A stretch of 64,000 bases of DNA from Rhodococcus sp. 105337 (GCF_012844225.1 NZ_JABAGQ010000003.1:348027-412026), one strand, 5' to 3'; numbered from the stretch's first letter, positions 17,589-26,728 are shown. Made by a program: numbers and translations. Notes: generated by a model not told the origin, from the sequence alone.

Positions 17589-19372
17589 CGCACCGTCCGA
17601 TACTCGAGCATCATGTCGTGGTCTTCGTGGTCGAGGACGTGGCAGTGCCACACGTAGCCCTGCAACCGGTGGTCGTCCCGGTGTTCCGTGTGTTCGTGGT
17701 GCCCGGCACTCTCGGTCGTTGCGGTGCCGACCGCAGCCGGGAACGTCGCGTCGGGATCGAAGCCCAGTTCGTCGGCGGTCGGGAAGTAGGCGACGATGCG
17801 GGTCACCGAATTCGGATCACAGATCACGGTGTCCTTGTATCCGGTCTCCCACGGCTCGGGGCCACGCAGTGGTTCCACGACGAACGGATCGGCGTCGGGG
17901 GTCCACTTGGTGCCGATCGGCGGCTGCGGTTGCCGCGCGCACATCGCGAGGGTGTCGATCGCCTGGCGTCCCACGACGCGAAAGTGCACGAGGTGCAGGT
18001 GGATCGGGTGCGGGTCGGGTGTCGCGTTGACGATGTTCCACTGCTCGACGGTGCCCTGCCGGGGCATCTCGATATCGTCGCTGTGGAATCTGAGATTGTT
18101 GAGCGACATGATCGACGGGGGTAGCCGTACGTCCGACGGCTGACTCAGCGACACGTTGCGAATGTGCGCGGGTTCCGGCGTGGCTCCCACGATCGGCGGT
18201 TGCCCGGTGCCGCCGCGCAGTCGGTCCGGTACCGGTCCGGTGAAGCCGCGCGCGGCCTCGGCCCGGAAACGCAGAAACATCGGCATGTGCACGGCACCGA
18301 TCTGGGCGGCTTGGGGTGCGGCCGATTCGGTGTTGCGGAGTTCGACGGTGGCGCCGGGTTCGAGCATGCCGAAATCCACCAGCAGGTCTACGCGTTCGCC
18401 CGGTGCCAGCCGTACGTGGGTGGTCGGTGCGGGAGCGTCGAGCAGTCCGCCTTCCATCCCGATGACCCAGAACGGCATGCCGTTGGAAAAACGCAGATCC
18501 CACACACTGAAGGACGCGGCATTGACCAACCGCAGTCGGTAGAGGCCCCGTGCCACCCGCGCCTCGGGCCAGATCTTGCCGTTGACGACGCCGACGTCAC
18601 CGACCGCGCCGCCTTCCCACCTACCCTGCGGAACGATCGGGGTGGAGCGGATGCTCTGGCGTCCGTCGCCGTGGACGATCTTCTCCTGCAGTACCAGTTC
18701 GAGTTCGAACTCACCGGCCGGCAGTCCGAGCGGGTTGCCGCGTTCTCCGGTGTCGTAGTCGTCGCGGAGCAGGTACACACCCGCCAGCCCGGCATAGACG
18801 TTCAGGCGCGTAACAGCCATGGCGTGGTCGTGGTACCAGAGCCCGGCCGCATCCTGCCTGTTCGGGAAGCGGTACGTCGATCCCTCTCCCGGTCGCGCGA
18901 TCTTCTGAGGGTGACCGTCGAATTCGGGAGGCGTCACGCCGCCGTGCAGGTGCATCGATGTGGGCACCTCGGTGCGGTCCCGCTCGCTCAGCCCGTGCAG
19001 GGTGGTGTCGACGTCGGCAGCAAACGGATGCACAGTGATCCGGTTCCGGTATTCGATCGCCGTTTCCTGTCCGCGGTGCGCGGTGATCACCGGACCGAGA
19101 TACGTGCTGTCTCCGTAGGCCAGGGTCGGACCGGGCGCGAGGTCGCGGTGGAAGCTGTGTGTCGCGCTCACCGCGTCGATCGTCAGCGACGAGCCCTCGA
19201 GCCTCGGGAGGATGGGAAGGTCGTCGACGAACGGCGTCAGCCGGGGCGACGGGAAAAGCATAGGACGGGGCAGGTCGGGGCTGTCGGCGACCGCACGACC
19301 GCCGACCAGCGCGCTTGCGCCGGCGCCGGCTGCGATTCCGGCGAGAAGAGTTCTGCGACTGATATTCCGCAT
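17585..19372 (-). CDS. Tat-exported multicopper oxidase
   Basis: 595-residue three-domain multicopper oxidase of the CotA/phenoxazinone synthase/bilirubin oxidase group. All four copper motifs are present: HLHGG (141-145), WYHDHAM (179-185), HPIHLHLVHF (455-464) and HCHVLDHEDHDMM (from 576), the last providing the type 1 Cys-His-Met set. The N-terminus is a twin-arginine signal, SRRTLLAG, followed by a hydrophobic run. A His/Asp-rich insert (GHHEHTEHRDDH) precedes the final motif. It oxidises phenols or metals with reduction of O2 outside the membrane. It is the first gene of a seven-gene operon and divergent from a TetR gene; the other enzymes lack obvious export signals. Confidence 0.88.
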   Translation of the reverse strand: MRNISRRTLLAGIAAGAGASALVGGRAVADSPDLPRPMLFPSPRLTPFVDDLPILPRLEGSSLTIDAVSATHSFHRDLAPGPTLAYGDSTYLGPVITAHRGQETAIEYRNRITVHPFAADVDTTLHGLSERDRTEVPTSMHLHGGVTPPEFDGHPQKIARPGEGSTYRFPNRQDAAGLWYHDHAMAVTRLNVYAGLAGVYLLRDDYDTGERGNPLGLPAGEFELELVLQEKIVHGDGRQSIRSTPIVPQGRWEGGAVGDVGVVNGKIWPEARVARGLYRLRLVNAASFSVWDLRFSNGMPFWVIGMEGGLLDAPAPTTHVRLAPGERVDLLVDFGMLEPGATVELRNTESAAPQAAQIGAVHMPMFLRFRAEAARGFTGPVPDRLRGGTGQPPIVGATPEPAHIRNVSLSQPSDVRLPPSIMSLNNLRFHSDDIEMPRQGTVEQWNIVNATPDPHPIHLHLVHFRVVGRQAIDTLAMCARQPQPPIGTKWTPDADPFVVEPLRGPEPWETGYKDTVICDPNSVTRIVAYFPTADELGFDPDATFPAAVGTATTESAGHHEHTEHRDDHRLQGYVWHCHVLDHEDHDMMLEYRTVR

Positions 19373-19440
19373 GGACCAGGCTTCCGTTTTCACGCGACCG
19401 CAGCCGAGAAGGGAGCACATTTCGTGACTGCCGTCACAAT

Positions 19441-19455
19441 ACCATACGGTATGGT
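19441..19455. promoter_or_regulatory. Palindromic operator upstream of the multicopper oxidase
   Basis: Perfect 7-base arms ACCATAC / GTATGGT around one base. It lies 69 bases upstream of the oxidase start in the gap shared with the divergent TetR gene, and is a probable binding site for that regulator. Confidence 0.6.
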
Positions 19456-19588
19456 GTGGTCGACGTTCCGTCCTGGCCGCGATCGCTGTAGTCGACATGA
19501 TGATCTGTATTGCAGTGTGCCGGAAGGCCGTTCGATACCCTCTCGGGGTGCGCGGTATCGCTCGCCCACGTTCTCTTTTCCCGCGACA

Positions 19589-19607
19589 TGTACGCTCGAC
19601 GCGTACA
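19589..19607. promoter_or_regulatory. Palindromic operator just upstream of tetR
   Basis: Perfect 7-base arms TGTACGC / GCGTACA separated by TCGAC, 26 bases before the chosen tetR start. The position suits autoregulation. It differs in sequence and spacing from the site at 19441-19455, so two regulators may act here. Confidence 0.6.
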
Positions 19608-19632
19608 GCGAGAGACAAGAGGTGACGACCCC

Positions 19633-20214
19633 GTGGCGCAGCAACCGACGAAGGACGGCTCGCGGTCCGGGCGGCGCCCCCGGCTTTCCCTCGACGACTG
19701 GACCGCGGCCGGGTTGCAGTTGCTCGTCACCGAAGGCCGCACTGCCGTGAAGATCTCCAGATTGTGCGACGAACTCGGCGTCACCAAGGGCAGTTTCTAT
19801 TGGCACTTCACCGACATCGACGACCTGATGAAGGCCATCGCCACCCGGTACACCTCACAAGACAACGACGCTGCCCGCGGCCTGACGAGCGTCGAAGAAC
19901 TGCCCGTCCGGGAACGGCTGACGCGCATGGGCACGATGCTCGTCGACGACCGCGCCTGGGAGGCCGAGGTGGCGGTGCGCGAGTGGGCGCGGAGCGACCC
20001 GCAGGTCGCCGAATCCGTGCGCGCCCTCGATCAGAGAATCATGACGGTGGTCGAGAACGCGTTCCTCGAACTCGGTTTCGACAAGGACGAGGCACGGGTC
20101 CGCGCCGGGACACTGGTGTACGCGGGGATCGGATTCGTGTACGGCCGCGACGGATTGCCCTCCCCCACGGTCGAGCAGATTCAGGCGCTGCTCACGATTC
20201 TGGTCCGCAAGTAG
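19633..20214 (+). CDS. TetR-family transcriptional regulator
   Basis: 193-residue TetR regulator. The N-terminal helix-turn-helix reads KISRLCDELGVTKGSFYWHF (about residues 40-59), followed by an all-helical ligand domain. GTG 19633 is chosen because AAGAGG lies just upstream; ATG 19588 is in frame but overlaps a palindromic operator. It is divergent from the multicopper-oxidase operon and is the obvious candidate for its regulator. A strong stem-loop follows the gene. Confidence 0.87.
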   Translation: MAQQPTKDGSRSGRRPRLSLDDWTAAGLQLLVTEGRTAVKISRLCDELGVTKGSFYWHFTDIDDLMKAIATRYTSQDNDAARGLTSVEELPVRERLTRMGTMLVDDRAWEAEVAVREWARSDPQVAESVRALDQRIMTVVENAFLELGFDKDEARVRAGTLVYAGIGFVYGRDGLPSPTVEQIQALLTILVRK

Positions 20215-20217
20215 AAG

Positions 20218-20252
20218 ACTGTGCCCGGGAGGATTCACCTCCCGGGCACAGT
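20218..20252. terminator. Strong terminator hairpin after tetR
   Basis: Perfect 15-base stem (ACTGTGCCCGGGAGG and its complement) with loop ATTCA, between convergent tetR and the flavin oxidoreductase gene. It probably acts in both directions. Confidence 0.85.
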
Positions 20253-20266
20253 TCCATCCCCCCGGA

Positions 20267-21379
20267 CTATCGGGCTTCGTTCAGACGATCGACCGCCTGG
20301 TCGTAGCCGGTGACAAGTTCGTTCATGATGTCGGCGACGGGACGGATGTCGTTCATTCGGCCCACCACCTGGCCCACCGGCATTGCGACGACCTCGGGGT
20401 CGTTCGCGGCCGAAATGCGCTGGTGCGCCTCGCTGACGAGGATGTTCTGGAGCGGCATAGGCAGCGGCGACGGTGCGTCCGGCCGCGACCACGCCTCGGT
20501 CCACTTGGTCTTGAGCAGTCGCGCCGGCTTGCCCGAATAGATGCGCGACCGCACCGTGTCGGACGACGTCGCACCGAGCAGCGCCCGCTGGATCGACGAC
20601 GGGCCGTCGGCCGCGGAGCCGAGTTTGTATTCCGCGGCGGTGAGCCAGTACGAACCCATCCAGACCCCGTCGGCCCCCAGCGCCAATGCGGCCGCAACCT
20701 GCCTGCCGGACCCGACGCCGCCCGCGGCAAGTACCGACGCGGAATCGCCGACGGCATCGACGATCTCGGGCCAGAGCACCATCGACGCCACCTCACCGGT
20801 GTGCCCTCCGGCCTCGTATCCCTGGGCGATCACGATGTCGACACCGTTCTCGACGTGCCGGCGCGCGTGCTCCACCGCCCCCGCCAATGCCGCGACCGGC
20901 ACTCCCTTCTCGTGAGCGAGGTCGATGACATCCTTCGGGGGCGAACCCAGAGCATTCGCGATCAGCGAAATCCTGTGCCCCAGAGCGATGTCGACGTGGG
21001 AGCGCGCCACCGAATGCAGCCAGCCGAGTACACCGCTCGCCTGCTCGACGTCATCGGACAGTGGAGGAACACCGAGTTCGGCGAGGGTCCGGTCGACGAA
21101 CGCGCGGTGTTCCGCCGGGATCAGTTTGTCGAGATCGACCGCGGTGCCCTCGGTGGGCACCTTGGCCGGCATCACGATGTCCACGCCGTACGGCTTGCCG
21201 TCGGTGTTCTCGTCCATCCAGGTCAGGACGGCGTCGAGTTCCTCCGCGTCGTTGAAGCGCACGCATCCGAGGACACCGAGTCCGCCGGCGCGACTGATGG
21301 CCGCGGCGACGTGTTCGGAGGGAGTGAACCCGAAGATCGGATAGTCGATTCCGAACTTCCGGCCGAGGCTGGTCTGCAT
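20267..21379 (-). CDS. NAD(P)H-dependent flavin oxidoreductase, nitronate monooxygenase-like (second copy)
   Basis: 370-residue FMN TIM-barrel enzyme, a paralogue of the protein at 8662-9792. It shares FGIDYPIFGFTPSEHV, GGLGVLGCVRF, IVIAQGYEAGGHTGEV and LAAGGVGSGRQVAAALALGA. It starts 11 bases after the fadD19 stop, so it is co-transcribed with the steroid CoA ligase and presumably acts on a side-chain CoA intermediate or a quinone/nitronate by-product. The substrate is unknown. The first copy has its own KstR box; this one would be served by the box before fadD19. Confidence 0.8.
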   Translation of the reverse strand: MQTSLGRKFGIDYPIFGFTPSEHVAAAISRAGGLGVLGCVRFNDAEELDAVLTWMDENTDGKPYGVDIVMPAKVPTEGTAVDLDKLIPAEHRAFVDRTLAELGVPPLSDDVEQASGVLGWLHSVARSHVDIALGHRISLIANALGSPPKDVIDLAHEKGVPVAALAGAVEHARRHVENGVDIVIAQGYEAGGHTGEVASMVLWPEIVDAVGDSASVLAAGGVGSGRQVAAALALGADGVWMGSYWLTAAEYKLGSAADGPSSIQRALLGATSSDTVRSRIYSGKPARLLKTKWTEAWSRPDAPSPLPMPLQNILVSEAHQRISAANDPEVVAMPVGQVVGRMNDIRPVADIMNELVTGYDQAVDRLNEAR

Positions 21380-21390
21380 CTCCCTGCCTC

Positions 21391-23049
21391 TCAGCCCACC
21401 GCGCCGGAAGCGCTCGGGGTGCAGTGCTCGTCGGCGGGGCGCCCTTCGGTCTGCTCGTGGGCCCACCGGTAGTCGGGCTTGCCCGCCGGCGAGCGCTTGA
21501 TCTCGTCGACGAACCATGCGCTGCGCGGCACCTTGTAGCCCGCGATCTTGGTGCGGGCGCTCGCGACCAGTTCGTCGAGAGTCGCGGTGTGGCCCTGCCG
21601 AAGCGCGATCACCGCGGCGACCCGTTCGCCGAACCGATCGTCGGGCACGCCGACCACGAGCACGTCGAAGACAGCCGGGTGCTGCTTGAGCGCGCCCTCG
21701 ACCTCTTCGGGGTAGATCTTCTCGCCGCCGCTGTTGATCGAGACCGAACCGCGCCCGAGCATCGTGACGGTGCCGTCCTCCTCGACCCGGGCGTAGTCGC
21801 CGGGGATCGAGTAACGGACGCCGTTGTACTCGCGGAACGTCGCCTTCGTCTTCTCTTCGTCCTTGTAGTAGCCCAGGGGGATGTTTCCCTTGCGCGCGAT
21901 CAGGCCGACCTGCCCCGAGCCGGGAGCGATGGGGTTGCCGTCTTCGTCGAGCACCGTGGTCGACTCGTCGATCTTCACCGTGGGGCCGCCGCCGCGGGTC
22001 TTGCCCTTCTCCACGATTCCGAGACCGCCGAACCCGCTCTCGGACGAGCCGATCGAGTCGGTGAGCACCTTGCCGGGAAGCAGCTCCAGGAAGCGGTCCT
22101 TGAGGGAAGGAGAGAACAGCGCGGCACTCGACGCCATCGCGAAGAGAGTCGAAAGGTCGTACGGCTGACCCGTCTTCGGGTTGCCCTCTTCGAGTGCGTC
22201 CAGCATCGGGCGGCCCATCGCGTCACCGGTGATGAAGATGACGTTGACCTTGTGTTCGTCGATGATTCGCCATACCTCGTGGCCCGAGAACTCGGGGTGC
22301 ATGACGACCTTGCCGCCGCTGAACAGCGACTGGAACAGCGCCCACTGCGCGCCGCCGTGGATCATGGGGGGAATGGGATACCGCACGAGCCCGGGGTTCT
22401 CGGCACCCTGCTTGGCGAGTTCCCACTCGTCTTTCACCCACTCGCCGGTCATGAAGTTGATGCCGCCACCGAGCACGCGCCAGACATCCTCGTGGCGCCA
22501 CATGACGCCCTTGGGATGGCCGGTGGTGCCGCCGGTGTAGAGCATGTACAGGTCGTCGGGGCTGCGCTCACCGAAGTTGCGCTCGGCCGAACTCCCGGCC
22601 AGCGCGGTCTCGTACTCGACCCCTCCGTACGACGAGAAGTCGCCGTCGGTGCCGTCCTCGATCACCACGACGGTCTGGACCAGCGGCGTGGACGGCAGAA
22701 CGTTGGCGACCTTGTCCGAGTACCGGCGCTCGTGAATGAGGGCGACCGTATCGGAATTGTCGAACAAGTACTGCAACTCGTTCTCGACATACCGGTAATT
22801 GATGTTGACCATGACGGCCCGGATCTTGAACACCGCGACCATCGCCTCGACGGCCTCGATGGTGTTGCGGGAGTAGATCCCGACTTTGTCACCGGGCTGG
22901 ACACCCTGTTCGGCCAGGTAGTTGGCGAGTCGGTTGGCTCGTTCCTCCAATTGTCCGTAGGTGACCTCCCTGCCGTCCGAGGCCAGTGCGACACGGTCGG
23001 GAACGAGGTCGATTGCGTGCTCGACGAGGTCTGCGATGTTAAGGGGCAC
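21391..23049 (-). CDS. fadD19: Steroid-24-oyl-CoA synthetase FadD19
   Basis: AMP-forming acyl-CoA ligase of 552 residues, close in length and sequence style to Mtb FadD19 (Rv3515c), which activates C24/C26 steroid acids. Motifs are YTGGTTGHPKGVMWRHED (ATP binding), IPGDYARVEEDG and the C-terminal SPAGKPDYRW with the adenylation Lys. It is divergent from echA19, exactly as fadD19/echA19 in Mtb. The start is GTG 23049; no Shine-Dalgarno is visible and a KstR-like box sits only 11 bases upstream, which suggests a leaderless or very short-leader mRNA. Confidence 0.9.
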   Translation of the reverse strand: MPLNIADLVEHAIDLVPDRVALASDGREVTYGQLEERANRLANYLAEQGVQPGDKVGIYSRNTIEAVEAMVAVFKIRAVMVNINYRYVENELQYLFDNSDTVALIHERRYSDKVANVLPSTPLVQTVVVIEDGTDGDFSSYGGVEYETALAGSSAERNFGERSPDDLYMLYTGGTTGHPKGVMWRHEDVWRVLGGGINFMTGEWVKDEWELAKQGAENPGLVRYPIPPMIHGGAQWALFQSLFSGGKVVMHPEFSGHEVWRIIDEHKVNVIFITGDAMGRPMLDALEEGNPKTGQPYDLSTLFAMASSAALFSPSLKDRFLELLPGKVLTDSIGSSESGFGGLGIVEKGKTRGGGPTVKIDESTTVLDEDGNPIAPGSGQVGLIARKGNIPLGYYKDEEKTKATFREYNGVRYSIPGDYARVEEDGTVTMLGRGSVSINSGGEKIYPEEVEGALKQHPAVFDVLVVGVPDDRFGERVAAVIALRQGHTATLDELVASARTKIAGYKVPRSAWFVDEIKRSPAGKPDYRWAHEQTEGRPADEHCTPSASGAVG

Positions 23050-23059
23050 GCCACAAAAA

Positions 23060-23073
23060 TAGAACGTGTTACC
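23060..23073. promoter_or_regulatory. KstR-type operator between fadD19 and echA19
   Basis: TAGAACGTGTTACC on the plus strand (GGTAACACGTTCTA on the minus) matches TnnAACnnGTTnnA except for one outer base. The minus-strand continuation CTATTTTT could be the fadD19 -10 element. Confidence 0.72.
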
Positions 23074-23128
23074 GTTATTGACAAGACTTTACTGAGACCT
23101 ATTTCACAACACCCGCCAGGAGTCCCCA

Positions 23129-23962
23129 GTGTCCTCTCCCGCAGCCCCCGGCGCAGCCGATTCGGACATTTCGTCCCGCGCTCCCCACTGCCTCGTGGAG
23201 CAACGCGGTCACGTTCTCATCGTGACGCTCAACCGGCCGGAGGCACGCAACGCGCTGTCGGGCGAAATGATGGCGATCATGTCCGACGCCTGGGATCGAG
23301 TCGACAGCGATCCCGAGATCCGCGTCGCGATCCTCACCGGTGCCGGCGGCGCTTTCTGCGCAGGCGCCGACCTCAAGGCGATGAACCAGTCGGCACCGGG
23401 TGACAAGTTCGAGGGCGGTGGCTGGGACCTGTCCCGCTTACCCGCCCTCCTCAAAGGCCGCCGGCTGACCAAGCCCCTCATTGCCGCAGTCGAAGGCGCG
23501 GCCATCGCGGGTGGCACCGAAATCCTGCAGGGCACCGACATCCGGGTCGCCGGCGAAAGCGCCAAATTCGGTGTCTCCGAAGCGAAGTGGGGACTGTTCC
23601 CCCTCGGCGGTTCCGCCGTGCGCCTCGTCCGCCAGATTCCGTACACGATCGCAGCGGACATCCTGCTCACCGGCCGGCACATCAAGGCGCCCGAAGCCAA
23701 GGAGATCGGGCTCATCGGTTACGTGGTCCCCGACGGCACCGCACTCGACAAGGCACTCGAGATCGCGGAGACCATCGCGAACAACGGTCCGGTCGCCGTC
23801 CAGGCCATCCTGCGCACGATTCGCGATTCCGAGGGCCTCCACGAGGAAGAGGCGTTCCGGATCGACGCCGAACTCGGTGCCGCGGTCTTCAAGAGTGCCG
23901 ACGCAAAAGAAGGTCCCCGTGCCTTCGCCGAGAAACGGCCCCCGAAGTTCACCGGAGCCTGA
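23129..23962 (+). CDS. echA19: Enoyl-CoA hydratase EchA19
   Basis: Crotonase-family enoyl-CoA hydratase of 277 residues, matching Mtb EchA19 (Rv3516), which hydrates steroid enoyl-CoA side-chain intermediates. Oxyanion-hole segments [10 protein letters not shown] and [11 protein letters not shown] are present, with the acidic residues in GGTEIL and [11 protein letters not shown]. It starts at GTG 23129 after AGGAG. It is divergent from fadD19 and shares the KstR-like box region; a hairpin follows it. Confidence 0.9.
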   Translation: MSSPAAPGAADSDISSRAPHCLVEQRGHVLIVTLNRPEARNALSGEMMAIMSDAWDRVDSDPEIRVAILTGAGGAFCAGADLKAMNQSAPGDKFEGGGWDLSRLPALLKGRRLTKPLIAAVEGAAIAGGTEILQGTDIRVAGESAKFGVSEAKWGLFPLGGSAVRLVRQIPYTIAADILLTGRHIKAPEAKEIGLIGYVVPDGTALDKALEIAETIANNGPVAVQAILRTIRDSEGLHEEEAFRIDAELGAAVFKSADAKEGPRAFAEKRPPKFTGA

Positions 23963-23981
23963 TTCCCCATCGAACCGGCGA

Positions 23982-24013
23982 CGCGCCCGCGCACAACTTC
24001 GTGCGCGGGCGCG
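23982..24013. terminator. Terminator hairpin after echA19
   Basis: 13-base perfect GC stem (CGCGCCCGCGCAC and complement) with loop AACTTC. It separates echA19 from the next synthetase gene. Confidence 0.8.
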
Positions 24014-24135
24014 CTCGTCTGCGCGGCCTTACGAGCCTGTGAGACCTGGACCACACCGACATCCCGGCCTCTGCTACGTTCCGTTGTGATCCAGGACACA
24101 GGCCTGCACTGTTCGTGCAGGCGGTAAGGAGCCCC

Positions 24136-25665
24136 ATGTACCCCGGCGTCCACGCGCGCAACACACCCGACAAAATCGCTGTCGTTCTCGCCGACAGCGA
24201 CCGCAGCCTGACCTATCGCGAATTGGACGACCGTTCGGCGGCATTGGCACGGGTACTGCACGACGCGGGACTCCGGCCGGGCGACGTCGTCGCATTGCTC
24301 ACGGACAACCGGGTCGAAGCCTTCGAGGTCTTCTGGGCAGCACTGCGTTCGGGCCTCTACATCACGGCGGTCAACAGCCATCTCACTGCCGGTGAAGTCG
24401 CCTACATCGTCGAGGACAGCGGCGCGAAGGCGCTCGTCGTCTCGGCGACTCTCGGCGACCTGGCCGAACACGTCGGAGACACGGTTGCCGCCCGGTCGGC
24501 CCGGCTCGCCTTCGGCGGCGCGGTTCGCGGCTTCGAGTCGTACGAGGATGCGATCGCGAGCGCCGGACCACGACTCGACGAGGAACCGTCCGGCGCGATC
24601 ATGCTCTACTCGTCGGGCACCACCGGATTTCCCAAGGGGATCCAGCCGCCGTTGCCCGACCGCCGCGTGGACGAACCGGGTGAATCGCTGGTGATGGTGG
24701 CGCAGTACATGTTCGGCATCAGCGACGCCGACGTCTATTACTCCCCCGCACCGATCTACCATGCCGCGCCCCTGCGTTGGGGTGCGGCGGTCCACGCGCT
24801 CGGCGGCACGGTGGTGCTCGCGTCGAAGTTCGACCCCGAGACCGCGCTGCGCCACATCGAGGAGTACTCCGTGACCGCGGGGCAGATGGTCCCGACGATG
24901 TTCGTGCGCATACTCAAACTCGACCCGCAGATCCGGGCCCGCCACGACCTCTCGAGCCTGCGGGTACTCATCCATGCCGCAGCGCCGTGCCCACCCGACG
25001 TCAAGCGCGCCATGATCGACTGGCTCGGCCCCGTGATCTACGAGTACTACAGCTCGACCGAAGCGAACGGCATCACGTTCATCAACAGCCAGGAATGGCT
25101 CGACCATCCCGGCTCGGTGGGCAAGAGCGTCATCGGCCCTGCCCACATCTGCGACGACGCCGGCACGGTGCTGTCGGCCGGCGACATCGGAACGATCTAC
25201 TTCGAAGCCGATCACGTGCCCTTCACCTACCACAACGATCCCGAGAAGACCTCGACCGCACAGCATCCCGAGCATCCGACGTGGACGACGGTGGGGGATC
25301 TCGGGTACCTCGACGAGGACGGGTTCCTGTACCTGACCGACCGCAAGTCCTTCACCATCATCTCGGGCGGCGTGAACATCTATCCGCAGGAGATCGAGAA
25401 CGTCCTCGCGCTTCACCCCGCCATCGACGACGTCGCCGTCATCGGCGTCCCCCACCCGGAGATGGGTGAGGAGGTCAAGGCGGTGGTGGAACTGTCCCCG
25501 GATGCCACCGAATCCCCGGAGCTCGCCGAGGAACTGCTCTCGTATGTTCGAGAGCGGGTCGCGCACTTCAAGGTGCCGAGGTCGGTGGACTTCGTCGACC
25601 GGCTTCCCCGCACTCCCACGGGCAAGCTCGTGAAGGGGAAGCTGAAGGCGGCCTACTCGTCCTGA
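24136..25665 (+). CDS. AMP-dependent acyl-CoA synthetase
   Basis: Acyl-CoA ligase of 509 residues with YSSGTTGFPKGIQ (ATP loop, about residues 157-169), EYYSSTEANG, GDLGYLDEDGFLYLTDR and the C-terminal PTGKLVKGKL holding the catalytic Lys. ATG 24136 follows TAAGGAG. It has its own upstream region of about 120 bases after the echA19 terminator, in which no KstR box was seen. The acid it activates is not clear; a shortened sterol side chain or a ring-derived propanoate are both possible (Mtb FadD3 and FadD17 are comparable in size). Confidence 0.85.
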   Translation: MYPGVHARNTPDKIAVVLADSDRSLTYRELDDRSAALARVLHDAGLRPGDVVALLTDNRVEAFEVFWAALRSGLYITAVNSHLTAGEVAYIVEDSGAKALVVSATLGDLAEHVGDTVAARSARLAFGGAVRGFESYEDAIASAGPRLDEEPSGAIMLYSSGTTGFPKGIQPPLPDRRVDEPGESLVMVAQYMFGISDADVYYSPAPIYHAAPLRWGAAVHALGGTVVLASKFDPETALRHIEEYSVTAGQMVPTMFVRILKLDPQIRARHDLSSLRVLIHAAAPCPPDVKRAMIDWLGPVIYEYYSSTEANGITFINSQEWLDHPGSVGKSVIGPAHICDDAGTVLSAGDIGTIYFEADHVPFTYHNDPEKTSTAQHPEHPTWTTVGDLGYLDEDGFLYLTDRKSFTIISGGVNIYPQEIENVLALHPAIDDVAVIGVPHPEMGEEVKAVVELSPDATESPELAEELLSYVRERVAHFKVPRSVDFVDRLPRTPTGKLVKGKLKAAYSS

Positions 25666-25690
25666 GGTGCGTGCGCGACAGCCGCCCCGG

Positions 25691-26728
25691 TCACTGCAGC
25701 ACGGCCGAGGCCAGCTCCTTGATCTGGGCGGCGTCGCGGCACGAGACGAGCAACATGGTGACGCCGGCGTCCTCCCACCTGCGCACCCCCTCGCGCACCT
25801 CTGCCAGGTCACCGACGATCATCGTCTCGGTCACCATCTCGTCCGGAATCGCCGCGGCTGCTTCGTCTTTGCGGCCGGCGCGGAAAAGTTCGGTGACCTC
25901 GTCGACGACGTCGCCGTAGCCCATGCGCCGGTACACCTGCGCGTGAAAGTTCAGCTCGGGCGCTCCCATCCCTCCGACATACAACGCCGTCACCGGTTTC
26001 ATCGCGGCGACGGTGCCCTCACGGTCGTCGGTCACCACCACCTGGCACGTCGCGGCGATCTCGAAGTCCTCGCGCGTGCGACGTGCGCCGGCACGGGCGA
26101 ACCCTTCGTCGAGCCATTCGTTGTACATCGGTGCGAGCCGCGGCGTGTAGTAGATGGCGAGCCACCCGTCGGCGATCTCCGCGGTGAGTGCGACATTCTT
26201 GGGACCCTCGGCGCCCAGCCAGATGGGTATGTCCGAACGCAACGGGTGGGTGATGGGCTTGAGCGGTTTCCCGAGTCCGGTGGCTCCGGCTCCGGTGTAC
26301 GGGAGCGGGTAGTGCGGCCCCGGACTCGTGACCGGCGCTTCACGGGCCAGCACCCGACGGATGATCGAGACGTACTCCCTGGTTCGCGCGAGCGGCTTCT
26401 CGAACGGCGCGCCGTACCAGCCCTCGACCACCTGTGGACCGGATACACCGAGACCGAGGATGTGCCGGCCGCCCGAGAGGTGATCGAGTGTCAGCGCGTG
26501 CATCGCGCAACTGGTCGGCGTACGCGCCGAGATCTGGACGACGGAGGTACCCAGCCGCACCCGGTCGGTCGCCGACCCCCACCATGCGAGCGGGGTGAAC
26601 GCATCCGAGCCCCACGACTCGGCTGCGAACACCGCATCGAACCCCTCGGCTTCGGCTGCTGCAACGAGTTCCGGTCCGTTGCCCGGGGGTTGCGCACCCC
26701 AGTATCCCAGTTGCAGTCCCAGTTTCAT
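25691..26728 (-). CDS. F420-dependent luciferase-like oxidoreductase (Rv3520c type)
   Basis: LLM-class flavin/F420 TIM-barrel protein of 345 residues, matching in length and context Mtb Rv3520c. Motifs are MKLGLQLGYWG at the start, TSVVQISARTPTSCAMHA, GGRHILGLGVSGPQVVEGW and IPIWLGAEGPKNVALTAEI. It is divergent from the DUF35/ltp4/ltp3 operon across a perfect KstR-type box, as Rv3520c is from Rv3521. It is probably a hydride-transfer enzyme in degradation of C24-branched sterol side chains; the exact step is not known to me. Confidence 0.87.
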   Translation of the reverse strand: MKLGLQLGYWGAQPPGNGPELVAAAEAEGFDAVFAAESWGSDAFTPLAWWGSATDRVRLGTSVVQISARTPTSCAMHALTLDHLSGGRHILGLGVSGPQVVEGWYGAPFEKPLARTREYVSIIRRVLAREAPVTSPGPHYPLPYTGAGATGLGKPLKPITHPLRSDIPIWLGAEGPKNVALTAEIADGWLAIYYTPRLAPMYNEWLDEGFARAGARRTREDFEIAATCQVVVTDDREGTVAAMKPVTALYVGGMGAPELNFHAQVYRRMGYGDVVDEVTELFRAGRKDEAAAAIPDEMVTETMIVGDLAEVREGVRRWEDAGVTMLLVSCRDAAQIKELASAVLQ

